Positions 10,401 to 18,905 are shown, counted from the first letter of the stretch. The stretch is 51,530 nt of DNA from Acidobacteriota bacterium (GCA_025353165.1 JANXRE010000110.1:1-51530); one strand, 5' to 3'. The notes: a model not told the origin generated them from the sequence alone. Numbers and translations: made by a program.

Positions 10401-10929
10401 TCCAGACGCCCTTCGATGCCGGCTCCAGAACCACCGCCGCCCCGATATCGCTCGCCGTGAACGCGTGGGACGTCGCAGAGACCGTCGTGTTCGGAGTCCC
10501 GATTTTGAGATCTGTAGCAGCAACTATTTTCTTGACCAGCGTGTAATCGATTGAATAGACTACATATCCGTGATCGCCTAACCAACACGCGATTGTGTTG
10601 TCATTTCCACAGGATGCCGGCGTCGTCCCGCCATCTGCCCGGCCACCTTCATACCAACTGCCCCCGTGAATCCACACGACGATGGGTAGCCGGTCGGTAT
10701 TCTTCGTTCCGGTCGGGTAGTAAACCCGATACAGCCGCAAGGAGGAGTTGACGGCTGAGTAGCTTACGCCGTCGACGACAGTTACGGAGGCAAGCGCCGT
10801 GGAGCAGAGCAAGTACAGCGTTAGCAACAACTTGAAACAAGAGTTAGGATGGCCAAGGAAGCGAAGAAACCTAACGGGTAGCCCCGAGGACGCAGGAAGG
10901 GACGTCGCGAACAGGACTAATTTCCGCAT
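7474..10929 (-). CDS. Giant secreted esterase fused to NHL propeller, BACON and Ig-like domains
   Basis: An 1151-residue exported protein with an N-terminal signal (hydrophobic CFKLLLTLYLLCSTALAS). Residues about 55-425 are an alpha/beta hydrolase: oxyanion motif WIHGGSW, nucleophile elbow GNSAGGH (about 248), acid in FSGASDTTIP and His in YGHPLDA. A run of about 65 residues rich in beta sequence (TVSATSHAFTASDIGAAVV) interrupts the hydrolase between strand IDYTLV and WPVQWQDC. An Ig-like domain (430-528), a BACON-like domain (530-610), six NHL repeats (615-860, each like GVAVDGxGNVYxAD), a second BACON-like domain and two Ig-like domains follow. It may attack an extracellular ester while bound through its propeller. 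Substrate unknown. The first ATG leaves a long n-region; a later start is possible. Confidence 0.8.
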   Translation of the reverse strand: MRKLVLFATSLPASSGLPVRFLRFLGHPNSCFKLLLTLYLLCSTALASVTVVDGVSYSAVNSSLRLYRVYYPTGTKNTDRLPIVVWIHGGSWYEGGRADGGTTPASCGNDNTIACWLGDHGYVVYSIDYTLVKKIVAATDLKIGTPNTTVSATSHAFTASDIGAAVVLEPASKGVWKFGGYKVVSVSGGSATLNGSPGPSGTSAGNYTVITGSTLWPVQWQDCSCFLSYLAENAGINVPGDPNDIFLMGNSAGGHLAGILGLAGNKTFATNCDHSSVNFTVRGVMAASPPTDLASLSAISAGFVSSGRNLLGCQIGYGSCNAISTTASIPTYVAQNLPPYIAFSGASDTTIPPSDAQLTQTAFAALVPPVNSPWIEFPAPYGHPLDAIYYPSCSLGNEPSPCGSAGAFFQQSLAFMQPLQGPKTIMKIASGDVQTSGTGQPFATPLNVTVLDSGGLPLAGASVVFTVTAGASGASGSFGSSGSVVTGANGVAAAPALTANAVAGQFTVTAATTGLSVLFTLKNAAPQYRLGAAALSVGPGGGTGAVAVTAWPAGASWTAASNAAWLQAGAGSGTGSGVVSYSAQANTGAVRTATLTIAGQTVTVTQAGSVFGAGSAVASLFSTGASVVAGVAVDGPRNVYFVDKANAAVKQWNAGTGLVTTLVGTGLWSPAGVAVDGLGNVYFADAGQNAVWKWSTGVGLTNVATVGLSLPSGVGVDGAGNVYILDSGNGALKQWNAATGQVTTLATGLGSAQGLAVDVAGNVYIADTGNNAIQQWNAAAQSMTGLITSGLIGPTAVAVDAPGNLYITGASNAIQQWTASSRQLTTLLVGVNGAQGVAVDGQGEVYVADSTTSTVRELISGFAGPGALNEGAAAGTDTVQVVPGWAAAAAAGGSDQSWLTVTGPGSSGVNFSFTANGSIAARTGHVTVLGQAVTVTQSGDTPAQVAVTAGAGQTAGVGQTFAVPLQVTVTDASGAPVQGASVTFTVIPGASGAGASFAPPTTVTTGANGVATATALTANMVPGAFTATAAVSGLTATFSLTNTAPAPTIVPAAGTPQSAKIQTTFAAQMQALVSDASGHPISGASVTFTAPTALPSGAFFGGQKVFTTTTNAQGIAIARPFAAGGTAGSYTVTASTAGVSAPAAFALTNTN

Positions 10930-11070
10930 TCTGCCACTTTAGCACGCCTAAAGAACACTTCTCAATCCTGAAGTAGCCGTTAACAGCTGCCCGCCATGGG
11001 TCTTTACCGGCTCTAGCCGGGATTTCAAATAATGGGGCTGTTTTCTTAGAGAAATGTGGATTATTAGCTA

Positions 11071-11100
11071 TTGACGCCGGGCACATCCGCATCCTACAAT
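11071..11100 (+). promoter_or_regulatory. Candidate sigma-70 promoter upstream of the DUF1111 pair
   Basis: TTGACG at 11071-11076 and TACAAT at 11095-11100, 18 bases apart, lie in the 324-base non-coding gap 10930-11253. The leader to the chosen GTG at 11254 would be about 147 bases. A run of nine T residues (11199-11207) lies within that leader. Nothing else was recognised in this gap. Confidence 0.55.
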
Positions 11101-11253
11101 CAACTCACAACCCGATGAGGCCGGGCGATTTTGGTCCCGTTCCGGGTACTAGGCCTTTAACCGTAATTGTACTAGGTCATCCAAGGCCCGGAGATGGCTT
11201 TTTTTTTGATCGTCGATGCTGCCGGGAGCATCAGGTATTTGAGGAGGGGATTT

Positions 11254-12645
11254 GTGAATCACTGGGCACTCGGCCATCCGTCGCGCGGGCTCGCGCGCGC
11301 TAGTCTTAGGGTCGTTTTCGTTTCCTTGGTGCCGTGGTGCCTGACAGCGGTGCTGTGCGGGCAGGTGTTGCACGACACGGGCGTGCGGCCTGGTGCGCCC
11401 GGCGCTGGGGGCACGGTTGCCGGTCTGAGTTCCGATCAGACGTCGGAATTCCCCGATTTTTCGGCGGCCTTCAACCGAGTGAACACGGTCCCCACCACGC
11501 CCGGAGTGCGGGGCGGCGGGCTGGGGCCTCGATTCAACTCCAATAGTTGCGCGAGCTGTCACGCCCAACCCGCCAACGGCGGCTCGAGTCCGGCGGCGAA
11601 TCCCCTATACTCCGTGTACCAGTTGAATAACGCCACGAACACGATGCCAACCTTCATAACGGCGAATGGGCCCATTCTGAACGCCCGCTTTCCGGTTAAG
11701 GCCGACCTGGTCACGCCGGATGGGCAGATCCACCAGCTTTTCACGATTTCAGGGCGGAGCGATGCCGGGACGTGCGCCATATCGCAACCGGATTTCGCAA
11801 CCGCTGCCGCGACGCAAAACCTGGTGTTCCGCCAGCCGATACCCCTGTTCGGCGCAGGCATGATCGACAGCATCCGGACCTCCGACATCCTGGCGAACAT
11901 GAACTCGAACACCGGGTTGAAGCAGCCGCTGGGAATCTCGGGCCACCCGAACATCAGCCAGAACGATCAGGTGATTACACGATTCGGGTGGAAGGCCCAA
12001 GTGAAAACCCTGCGAGCCATGGTCGTTTTGGAGAGTCAGGTACAGAAGGGCGTCACGAACCTCTGGTTTCCTACTGAGCTGGATCAAACCCCGGGATGCA
12101 CACTGAACGGCGTGCCGGAAGATGGCGACAACTACGATATCACGAACTTCGCCGTTCCCACCCGCGACCAGTTCCCCGGCGACGCGGTGCGGGCCGCCAC
12201 ATTCGTCCGCCTTCTGGATCAGCCCACTCCGGCCACCCCGCTCAACACGACGAATGGCCAGGCGCAATTCAACAACGTCGGCTGCAACCTGTGCCACACG
12301 CAGTCGTTCGTCACGCCGGCCTCCACCCTCCTGAACAACAACATCACGGTCAACCTGTTCTCGGACCTGCTGGTGCATCACATGGGACCATGCCTGGCGG
12401 ATGGTATCGCTCAGGGGACGGCCAAAGGGGACGAGTTCCGCACGGCGCCGCTCTGGAACGTGGGCCAGCGGGTCTTCTTCCTGCATGACGGCCGGACGAG
12501 CGATATGGTCCAAGCGATCCGGGACCACTTCTGCGTTGGCAATGCCCAGTATCCGCCTTCGGAGGCGAACGGCGTCATTAACGCATTCAACTTACTCGCG
12601 CCCTCGGATCAGCAGGATATCATCTTCTTCCTGCGGAACTTGTAA
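11254..12645 (+). CDS. DUF1111 di-haem oxidoreductase, first copy
   Basis: A 463-residue exported c-type cytochrome of the DUF1111 (di-haem thiol oxidoreductase-like, distantly peroxidase-related) family. GTG 11254 was chosen over an in-frame ATG at 11194, because it follows AGGAGGGG (11242-11249) and leaves a proper signal peptide (MNHWALGHPSRGL, then VVFVSLVPWCLTAVLCGQ). Two haem motifs are visible: CASCH at residues 99-103 and CNLCH at 344-348. The LLVHHMGPCLAD and FRTAPLWNVGQRVFFLHDGR segments near the end carry further His residues typical of the family. It should act in the periplasm and need the cytochrome c maturation operon at 43775-50492. A paralogue follows after 22 bases. Confidence 0.88.
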   Translation: MNHWALGHPSRGLARASLRVVFVSLVPWCLTAVLCGQVLHDTGVRPGAPGAGGTVAGLSSDQTSEFPDFSAAFNRVNTVPTTPGVRGGGLGPRFNSNSCASCHAQPANGGSSPAANPLYSVYQLNNATNTMPTFITANGPILNARFPVKADLVTPDGQIHQLFTISGRSDAGTCAISQPDFATAAATQNLVFRQPIPLFGAGMIDSIRTSDILANMNSNTGLKQPLGISGHPNISQNDQVITRFGWKAQVKTLRAMVVLESQVQKGVTNLWFPTELDQTPGCTLNGVPEDGDNYDITNFAVPTRDQFPGDAVRAATFVRLLDQPTPATPLNTTNGQAQFNNVGCNLCHTQSFVTPASTLLNNNITVNLFSDLLVHHMGPCLADGIAQGTAKGDEFRTAPLWNVGQRVFFLHDGRTSDMVQAIRDHFCVGNAQYPPSEANGVINAFNLLAPSDQQDIIFFLRNL

Positions 12646-12667
12646 GAGACTTCACGGAGCAATCAAC

Positions 12668-14062
12668 ATGACGAACCTACGAAGCTTTGCGATGTCCAAA
12701 AGGGTGAGTACCGGCATGCTCGTTAAGGTGCTCAGCGTGGCCCTCATATCCTCGTCCGGCCTCGCCGTATTGCTGGCGCAGTCGAAAGCGGTTGACTTTG
12801 GGGTGCGCGGCGGGAAGTTGGGCGCCGGCTCATCTTTTACCAACGTGACCCTCAACCAGAAGAACGAACTGTCGGGCTTCCGGAACGTGTTCTTCGAGGT
12901 GAACAATCAGGTAACCTTGCCGATTGGCCTCGGGCCGGCGTTCAGTTCCGATAGTTGTTCCAGTTGCCACGCTCAGCCGGCCATGGGGGGATCGAGCCCG
13001 GCAGCGAATCCACTGTTCGCGATCTACCAGCTCAATGGCGCCACGAACACGATGCCGTTCTTCAACACGCCGAACGGCCCGGTCGTGAACGCGCGCTCAC
13101 CCTTCCTGCCCGACATGATCACTCCCGATGGACACGTGCAGCAGTTATTCACCATCACGGGGCGAACCGACGCAGTCGGCTGCAGCATGTCGCAGCCCAA
13201 CTTCGCCGCCGAGGCCGCCGCCAATAATCTGATTTTCCGGCAGACGACCCCGACTTTCGGCGGCGGCCTGATGGAAATCATTCAGGACTTCGACATTATC
13301 GCGAACATGAATTCGAATTTGGCGCTGAAGCAGTCGCTCGGGATTAGCGGCCATCCGAGTATCGCGGATGACGGCAATGTTGCCCGCTTCGGCCTGAAGG
13401 CCCAGGAGAGATCTCTTATCCAATTCTCGGGCGATGCCTACAACATTGAAGAGGGCATCACGAACGAGTTGGCGATGGAGGAGGTCAACCCGACTCCGGG
13501 CTGCAATAACAACGCCACGCCAGAGGACCACACCAACTTCACCAAGAAGTTCGCCCCGCACGATTTCGATGGGGATCCGGACGATCTTTCGAACTTCATG
13601 CGTTTCCTGCAGCCGCCGACTCCGGCATTTCAGACTGCTCAGGATAAGACCGGCCAGGCTCAGTTTAACGCGATTGGCTGCGTGCTATGCCATACCACCT
13701 CCTTCACCACGCCGGTGTCTTCGGTGGGGGCCTTGAGTAACGTTCAGGCGAATCTCTTCTCGGACTTACTGGTGCATCACATGGGACCATGCTTGGCCGA
13801 TAATATCGTCCAGGGCAACGTCCAGGGAGACGAATTCCGGACGGCCCCGTTATGGGGAGTGGGCCAACGAGTCTTCTTCATGCACGACGGTGGTGTCGGT
13901 TTAACAATCAGCGGTACCGACATCGTCCAGGCAATTGGGCGACATTCCTGCGCCGCCAATGGGCGGTTCCCGGCGTCGGAGGCGAACGCCGTGATAACCG
14001 CGTTCAACAATCTCTCGAAGACGAATCAGCAGGCTATCGTCAACTTCTTGCGTTCTCTCTAA
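12668..14062 (+). CDS. DUF1111 di-haem oxidoreductase, second copy
   Basis: A 464-residue paralogue of the preceding gene. The open frame extends further upstream inside the neighbour; the ATG at 12668 is preferred because GGAG lies eight bases before it and MTNLRSFAMSKRVS leads into a hydrophobic signal (VLSVALISSSGLAVLLAQ). Haem motifs are CSSCH at 97-101 and CVLCH at 338-342. The shared phrases NPLFAIYQLNGATNTMP, LGISGHPSI, LLVHHMGPCLAD and FRTAPLWGVGQRVFFMHDG show tandem duplication with divergence. A four-residue expansion (GVGLTISG) lies after the HDG motif. It is probably co-transcribed with the first copy. Two different haem proteins may work in series, which is inference. Confidence 0.87.
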   Translation: MTNLRSFAMSKRVSTGMLVKVLSVALISSSGLAVLLAQSKAVDFGVRGGKLGAGSSFTNVTLNQKNELSGFRNVFFEVNNQVTLPIGLGPAFSSDSCSSCHAQPAMGGSSPAANPLFAIYQLNGATNTMPFFNTPNGPVVNARSPFLPDMITPDGHVQQLFTITGRTDAVGCSMSQPNFAAEAAANNLIFRQTTPTFGGGLMEIIQDFDIIANMNSNLALKQSLGISGHPSIADDGNVARFGLKAQERSLIQFSGDAYNIEEGITNELAMEEVNPTPGCNNNATPEDHTNFTKKFAPHDFDGDPDDLSNFMRFLQPPTPAFQTAQDKTGQAQFNAIGCVLCHTTSFTTPVSSVGALSNVQANLFSDLLVHHMGPCLADNIVQGNVQGDEFRTAPLWGVGQRVFFMHDGGVGLTISGTDIVQAIGRHSCAANGRFPASEANAVITAFNNLSKTNQQAIVNFLRSL

Positions 14063-14126
14063 GGGATGCAAGGAGCAGGTGTAGGTTCGTCGCGGGAATC
14101 GGGACCCGAGCAATAGCAGCAACTGC

Positions 14127-14581
14127 ATGATTCGAACCACGCGCTCCGGCTTGTCCGGCTGGGCGTGTGCTGGACCAAGCCGTTGCCGGCGGTGGTGCAG
14201 AAACTCGACCCTGACCACAGGAACCGGCCCAATCTCCATTGCGGCCGCGGATTTCAATGGTGACGGCAAGATCGATCTGGCCGTTATCAATCAGACAACC
14301 GGCATCGTGGCGGCCTTCCTCGCCAGCACGCCGGTCCGGTCTCGGTGGCCCTGGGCGACCTCAACGGCGACGGTTTCCCGGACTTGGTGGTCGCCAATGG
14401 AACGGGCAACAGCGTGTCCATCCTGCTGGGCCTAAGCGGCGGCGCGTTCCAGGCTCGCACGGATACAGCGCTGGGGACCGTGCCGCAAGCCGTCGCGATC
14501 GGCGATTTCAATCGCAACGGCAAGCTGGATCTGGCTGTTACAACCCCTCAGGCAGGTGGAATCTCAGTACTCTTACAGTAG
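14127..14581 (+). pseudogene. FG-GAP/VCBS-repeat protein remnant
   Basis: Two frames must be joined to read this stretch. The first gives GPISIAAADFNGDGKIDLAV then INQTTGIVAAFLAS; the second, from about 14335, gives VALGDLNGDGFPDLVVANG, NSVSILLG, and a further FNRNGKLDLAVTT ending at 14581. These are FG-GAP (calcium-binding DxDxDG) repeat units of beta-propeller surface proteins. The frame changes near 14325-14340, where a segment of one repeat also seems to be missing. There is no signal peptide. It looks like the surviving end of a decayed secreted protein between the DUF1111 pair and thiE. Confidence 0.7.
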
Positions 14582-14591
14582 GTCTTGAGAC

Positions 14592-15248
14592 TTGATATCT
14601 CTTCCACTGATCTACCCGATTCTGGATACCGCGGCCCTGGCCGGGCGGGGCTGCCCGGTAGTCGAAGCAGCCGAAGGGCTCCTGGAGGCCGGGGCGGGGA
14701 TTCTTCAGTTCCGCCACAAGGGGCCCTTCACGAGTTCGATCTTCGCCTCGGCCGAGCGGGCCGGCGAATTGTGCCGTGCCGCTGGCGCCCTGTACGTGAT
14801 CGACGATCGGGCGGACATCGCTCTCCTGCTGAATGCGGGCCTGCACGTCGGTCAGGACGACCTATCCCCCGCGGACGCCAGGAAGCTGGCCGGGCCGGAT
14901 CGAATCGTGGGCTTTTCCACGCACAACGAGGAGCAGATCCGCGCTGCCGCCGCCGAGCCCGTGGATTACATTGCAATCGGCCCGATCTTCGCGACTGGAT
15001 CGAAGGCGAACCCCGATTCCGTGGTTGGAATCGAGGAACTGCGACGCCTGCGGATGCTCACCACCCGCCCGCTCGTGGCCATCGGAGGGATTACGCCCGA
15101 GTCCTTCTCCAGCGTCTGGACCGCCGGCGCAGACTCGATCGCGCTGATCGGCGCCCTCTTGCCGGAACGATGCACAAAACCCGATATTCGGGCCCGCGCT
15201 GAATTATTACTTGCGGCTGCTAAGTCCTGGTGTCATAATCGCGCCTGA
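14592..15248 (+). CDS. thiE: Thiamine-phosphate synthase
   Basis: A 218-residue TIM-barrel enzyme that joins the hydroxymethylpyrimidine diphosphate and thiazole phosphate halves to make thiamine phosphate in the cytosol. Family landmarks in order: GILQFRHKG (pyrimidine-diphosphate site), LYVIDDRADIALLL, GLHVGQDDLSP, STHNEEQI, YIAIGPIFATGSK, LVAIGGITPESF and GADSIALIGALL near the end. The start is a TTG, with no strong ribosome site, directly after the FG-GAP remnant. Length is normal. The stop overlaps the next gene by one base (TGATG), so the pair is coupled. No TPP riboswitch was recognised upstream and no other thi gene lies in the window. Confidence 0.92.
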   Translation: MISLPLIYPILDTAALAGRGCPVVEAAEGLLEAGAGILQFRHKGPFTSSIFASAERAGELCRAAGALYVIDDRADIALLLNAGLHVGQDDLSPADARKLAGPDRIVGFSTHNEEQIRAAAAEPVDYIAIGPIFATGSKANPDSVVGIEELRRLRMLTTRPLVAIGGITPESFSSVWTAGADSIALIGALLPERCTKPDIRARAELLLAAAKSWCHNRA

Positions 15249-15994
15249 TGCATCCACCGCTCCCACTCCCACCACCACCGGAACTGCAGCACAAGAGCGC
15301 CCTAGCGCGCGTGATCGGCGTCTTCACTAGCCCGAGCGAGACCTTTGCCGACATTGGGGCGCGGCCGACTTGGCTGGTGCCGCTCGTCATAGCCTTGGTG
15401 TTTCAGCTCGGGTTGATCGCGCTGGCCGGGCAGCACATCACTTGGCAAACGATTATGACGCAACAAATGGAAAAGAGCCCTCAGTTGCAGAACCTGCCGG
15501 CAGACCAGAAAAGGGATGCGATTGACCGCGCTGTAAAATGGGGCTCTTACGGATACTACGGCGTAGTGGTGGTCGCAGTCCCGGTCGCAACGCTAGTGAT
15601 TGCAGGCGTTCTGCTCTTATCCCTGAGCATGTTCGGAGGGCGCTTCAACTTCAAGCAGTCATTTGGTATCGTGGCGCATGCTTCGCTGATCGGGGTGATT
15701 GCCAGCATCTTGAGCGCGATCGTGATGTTCGCGAAACCGCCCGAGGACTTCGACATGCAGAACCCGCTGGCTTTCAACTTGGGCGCGTTCCTGCCCGTAG
15801 AGGGCACCTCGAAATGGCTGCTGTCGCTGGCCAGTTCCGTCGACCTATTCAGCTTCTGGTCGATCGGCCTGTTGGCCACCGGCTACGCCGCCGCGTCCGG
15901 TAAGCTGAAATTTATCAAGGCGCTGTTTGCGGTCGTTCTGCCGTGGGCCCTGTACGTTCTGATCAAAGTCGGCTGGGCGGCCTTCCGCGGCTAG
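15248..15994 (+). CDS. YIP1-family membrane protein
   Basis: A 248-residue integral membrane protein with about five hydrophobic segments (WLVPLVIALVFQLGLIALAG; YYGVVVVAVPVATLVIAGVL; SFGIVAHASLIGVIASILSA; LFSFWSIGLLATGYAAA; ALFAVVLPWALYVLIKV). The N-terminal cytosolic part begins with a proline-rich run and then IGVFTSPSETFADIGARPTW, the lead-in common to bacterial YIP1 proteins. Function in bacteria is unknown. It starts on the last base of the thiE stop and is presumably co-expressed, but no link to thiamine metabolism can be shown. Confidence 0.75.
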   Translation: MHPPLPLPPPPELQHKSALARVIGVFTSPSETFADIGARPTWLVPLVIALVFQLGLIALAGQHITWQTIMTQQMEKSPQLQNLPADQKRDAIDRAVKWGSYGYYGVVVVAVPVATLVIAGVLLLSLSMFGGRFNFKQSFGIVAHASLIGVIASILSAIVMFAKPPEDFDMQNPLAFNLGAFLPVEGTSKWLLSLASSVDLFSFWSIGLLATGYAAASGKLKFIKALFAVVLPWALYVLIKVGWAAFRG

Positions 15995-16047
15995 GCCTGG
16001 GGCTTTTCCTGGAGCCATTCGCCGGAAGCGCGTTCCCGAAGGTTACG

Positions 16048-16330
16048 ATGAAAACGAGGGAGACCCATGCAGACGCCCAGTCACTCGCCTCGCTGGATCG
16101 TGGTCTCTCGCCGATTATGAGCGCGAACGCGGCCTGTGAATTTTCGCATCAGCGCCGCGCGCGAAGCAGAAAAGATCCTTGCCGCTTTGGGCAACTGCCT
16201 GTCGATCCATTCGACCCACGCCTGTCCGCGGCCCTAACTAACCGATAGGCCCGGAATTCGAAAGTCCCGCGTCGGTGGGTGGCGCATCCTGTTCCCTGTG
16301 GACCGGGAAGCCAGACTGATTTGTATTTAA
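16048..16330 (+). pseudogene. Decayed RelBE/ParDE-type toxin-antitoxin module
   Basis: Frames have to be joined. An upstream piece (ATG 16048, MKTRETHADAQSLASLDRGL) shifts into ADYERERGL with a stop at 16137-16139, like the end of an antitoxin. The stop overlaps a GTG at 16136 (GTGA), the arrangement of intact modules. The downstream frame reads VNFRISAAREAEKILAAL, then meets an in-frame TAA at 16235; DPRLSAALTN appears in another frame, and RKSRVGGWRILFPVDREARL follows to the stop at 16330. The last phrase is the diagnostic RelE-fold end. The toxin cannot be made whole. The rest of the gap 15995-16406 shows nothing. Confidence 0.55.
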
Positions 16331-16406
16331 TCGTTGAGACACCGGGGCCAATTGTGCAAACATTCCCGACGATCTGTTGCGGGGACCTTGGGACTGCCCG
16401 GTAAAA

Positions 16407-17999
16407 TTAATCGCGGTCGGCGCCGCCGTTCTGCAGTCGGCTGTGATGCCGGCTGTAGGTGAAGTAGATGACCAGGCCGATGATCAGCCAGATAATTAGC
16501 CGCATCCAATTCACCCACCCCAGCTTGTACATCATGTAGCCGTTCATGAGGATTCCGAGGATCGGTACGAGCGGGACCCAGGGCGTGCGGAAAGGCCGAG
16601 CCTGGCCGGGGTTGGTCCTCCTGAGGACGAGGATCGAGGCGCAGACGATGACGAACGCCAGCAGCGTGCCGATGTTCACCATCTTGCCGATATCGTCAAT
16701 CGGCGTGACGCTTCCCACAATGGCGGCAAGCAGGCCAACCAGGATCGTATTCTTCCACGGCGTGCGGTACTTCGGGTGAATCGCCGCAAAGAACTTCTTC
16801 GGGAGCAGACCGTCCTTGGCCATGGAATAGAGCACCCGCGTCTGCCCGAGCATCATCACCAGCATGACGCTGGTCAGGCCCGCGAGGGCGCCCAGGGTGA
16901 TTACATGGGATGCGGTACTCAGGCCGTTGTCCAGGAATGCCCGGGCGATGGGCGCTTCAATATTGACTTCCTGCCACGGCACCATGCCCGTGAGGATGGC
17001 CGCCACCGCTATGTACAAGACCGTGCAAACGACCAGGGATGTAATGATTCCGATCGGCAGATCCCGCTGGGGATTGCGCGCTTCCTGAGCGGTGGTCGAA
17101 ACAGCGTCGAATCCGATGTACGCGAAGAAAATGTACGCCGCCCCGGCTCCTATGCCCGAGAATCCGAAGGGCGCGAACGAAGCCCAGTCGTGCCCCCAGT
17201 TGTCCATTTTGATGTATCGGGATCCCACGGCAATCACGAACAACACTACCGAAACCTTGATCACGACAATGGTTGCATTGAAGCGCGCGCTCTCTCGAAT
17301 TCCGATCACCAGGATGGCCGTGATGAGTAGTGCTATGCAAAATGCGGGCAGGTTGAAGCCTAATTCCACTCCGAACAATTTCGGCGCATTCAGCATCTGG
17401 CCCGCCCGATGCAGTAGTTCCGGGGACTTCGCCCCGACGATCGCATTCACGTTAGCGACAAACGCCTGCGTGCCGGGGACCAGATTCGGATCGGAGGCTT
17501 GCGCCATTTGCCGCGCAACGATGTTTTCCGCGGTTCGCAAGCCTGTCCAATGGTCGTACGCGAGCCACAAGGGGATTTTGATGTTTAGCACATTCATCAG
17601 TTCGATGAAGTGATTGGACCAGCCCGACGACACGGTACTCGCTCCCATCGCGTACTCGAGAGTCAAATCCCAGCCGATGATCCAGGCGAAAAGCTCGCCG
17701 AGCGTGGCGTAAGCATACGTGTACGCGCTGCCTGCCAGCGGGATCATGGCTGCGAATTCGGCATAACACAGGCCAGCGAAAGCGCACCCGAGGCCGGACA
17801 TGACAAACGACAACATCAGCCCGGGGCCGGCGTAGTGCGCGCCCAGCCCCGAGAGCACGAAAATCCCGGCGCCTATGATCGCGCCCACGCCCAGCGCGGT
17901 AAGCTGGAACGGCCCCAGGGTGCGCTTCAGGCTGTGCTCGCCCGATTCCTTCGCTTCGTTGATCAGCAGATCCAGTGGCTTGGTCGCAAAGAGGCTCAT
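16407..17999 (-). CDS. Amino-acid permease of the APC superfamily (CAT-like)
   Basis: A 530-residue transporter with about 12-14 membrane helices. The frame is open further upstream, but ATG 17999 (MSLFATKPLDLL) follows AAGGA at six bases and matches the family's start. The N-terminal amphipathic part (HSLKRTLGPFQLTALGVGAI) leads into IGAGIFVLSG, the APC substrate and ion motif. CYAEFAAMIPLAGSAYTYAY and IIGWDLTLEYAMGAS are typical of the cationic amino-acid transporter subfamily, as is the IFFAYIGFDAVSTTAQEARN segment. It sits in the cytoplasmic membrane and probably imports an amino acid; which one is unknown. It follows the SDR gene on the same strand by 56 bases. Confidence 0.88.
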   Translation of the reverse strand: MSLFATKPLDLLINEAKESGEHSLKRTLGPFQLTALGVGAIIGAGIFVLSGLGAHYAGPGLMLSFVMSGLGCAFAGLCYAEFAAMIPLAGSAYTYAYATLGELFAWIIGWDLTLEYAMGASTVSSGWSNHFIELMNVLNIKIPLWLAYDHWTGLRTAENIVARQMAQASDPNLVPGTQAFVANVNAIVGAKSPELLHRAGQMLNAPKLFGVELGFNLPAFCIALLITAILVIGIRESARFNATIVVIKVSVVLFVIAVGSRYIKMDNWGHDWASFAPFGFSGIGAGAAYIFFAYIGFDAVSTTAQEARNPQRDLPIGIITSLVVCTVLYIAVAAILTGMVPWQEVNIEAPIARAFLDNGLSTASHVITLGALAGLTSVMLVMMLGQTRVLYSMAKDGLLPKKFFAAIHPKYRTPWKNTILVGLLAAIVGSVTPIDDIGKMVNIGTLLAFVIVCASILVLRRTNPGQARPFRTPWVPLVPILGILMNGYMMYKLGWVNWMRLIIWLIIGLVIYFTYSRHHSRLQNGGADRD

Positions 18000-18055
18000 T
18001 GATATCCTTCGTCCCAGGGTTAATCCATAGCGTAGCAACTGGGATGCGGGAGGTG

Positions 18056-18898
18056 TTACCACCGGTCGATGTAAATGGGATTCTCCGGCGCTTTGCCCTC
18101 GCACCAGTAGTGGTCGAAGTTCGTCACGGAGGCCAGCTTCTCCAGGACCTCTTCATCGATGCTCTGCTGCCCGGTGAACGTCGCCGGTTCCTGCGCGAAG
18201 ATGGCAAGCGAGGCGTCGCACACAATCTCGGGCGTCCGCCATTGCGAGCGGTTCGCCATGCCCCAATTGATGGACGCTTGGCTCTCGATGATCGTTCTCG
18301 GCCACAGGGTGTTGCAGGCCACGTTATCGGCCCGGTGCTCCTCCGCGAGCCCGATGGCCAGCCGCGCCATGCTCAGCTTCGAGATCATATAAGCGACCTT
18401 GCCGGGCGACGGCCCGACGCCCAGCTTGGGGCACATGTTCAGGATGTGACCCCAATGTTGCTTAACCATGTGAGGCAGCGCGTAATACGACGCGACGTAA
18501 GAAGCCCGGACGTTTACGTCCATCATCAGGTCATAGCGCTTCGGCGGAGTGTTCAGGATAGGCTGAGTCCAGATCGCGCCGGCATTATTGACCAGGATGT
18601 CGATCCGCCCAAAGGCCTCCACCGTCTTTTCGATCATGGAGCGAACGGCCTCTTCGTCCCGCACGTCGGTCGCGACCGCCAGGGCCTTGCCGCCCTCGTA
18701 TTCAATCTCCCGGACCGTCTCATGGATGGAACCGGGCAGCCGTTCGCTGGATTGCTCGCTTTTCGAGGCGATGGTGACCGCGGCGCCGGCGCGGGCCAGC
18801 CGGATCGCCAGGGCCTTTCCGATTCCACGGCTCGCCCCGGTTACAATCGCGACTCGGCCGTTCAGGTCCGGGTGCAGTGCATCTGCGGATGGGAGCAT
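18056..18898 (-). CDS. Short-chain dehydrogenase/reductase (HSDL2-like)
   Basis: A 280-residue Rossmann-fold enzyme. The cofactor motif is TGASRGIG (20-27), the conserved NNAG lies at 104-107, and the catalytic pair is Tyr170 and Lys174 (YMISK). The phrase [14 protein letters not shown] places Cys156 where most relatives have the catalytic Ser (as in NISP of HSDL2-type proteins). The C-terminus ([14 protein letters not shown], then [12 protein letters not shown]) also resembles HSDL2 and citronellol dehydrogenase-like proteins. It probably reduces or oxidises a small alcohol or carbonyl with NAD(P). The lead gene of a two-gene unit with the permease downstream. The start faces rpmI divergently. 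Confidence 0.85.
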   Translation of the reverse strand: MLPSADALHPDLNGRVAIVTGASRGIGKALAIRLARAGAAVTIASKSEQSSERLPGSIHETVREIEYEGGKALAVATDVRDEEAVRSMIEKTVEAFGRIDILVNNAGAIWTQPILNTPPKRYDLMMDVNVRASYVASYYALPHMVKQHWGHILNMCPKLGVGPSPGKVAYMISKLSMARLAIGLAEEHRADNVACNTLWPRTIIESQASINWGMANRSQWRTPEIVCDASLAIFAQEPATFTGQQSIDEEVLEKLASVTNFDHYWCEGKAPENPIYIDRW

Positions 18899-18905
18899 AC
18901 GGCTA

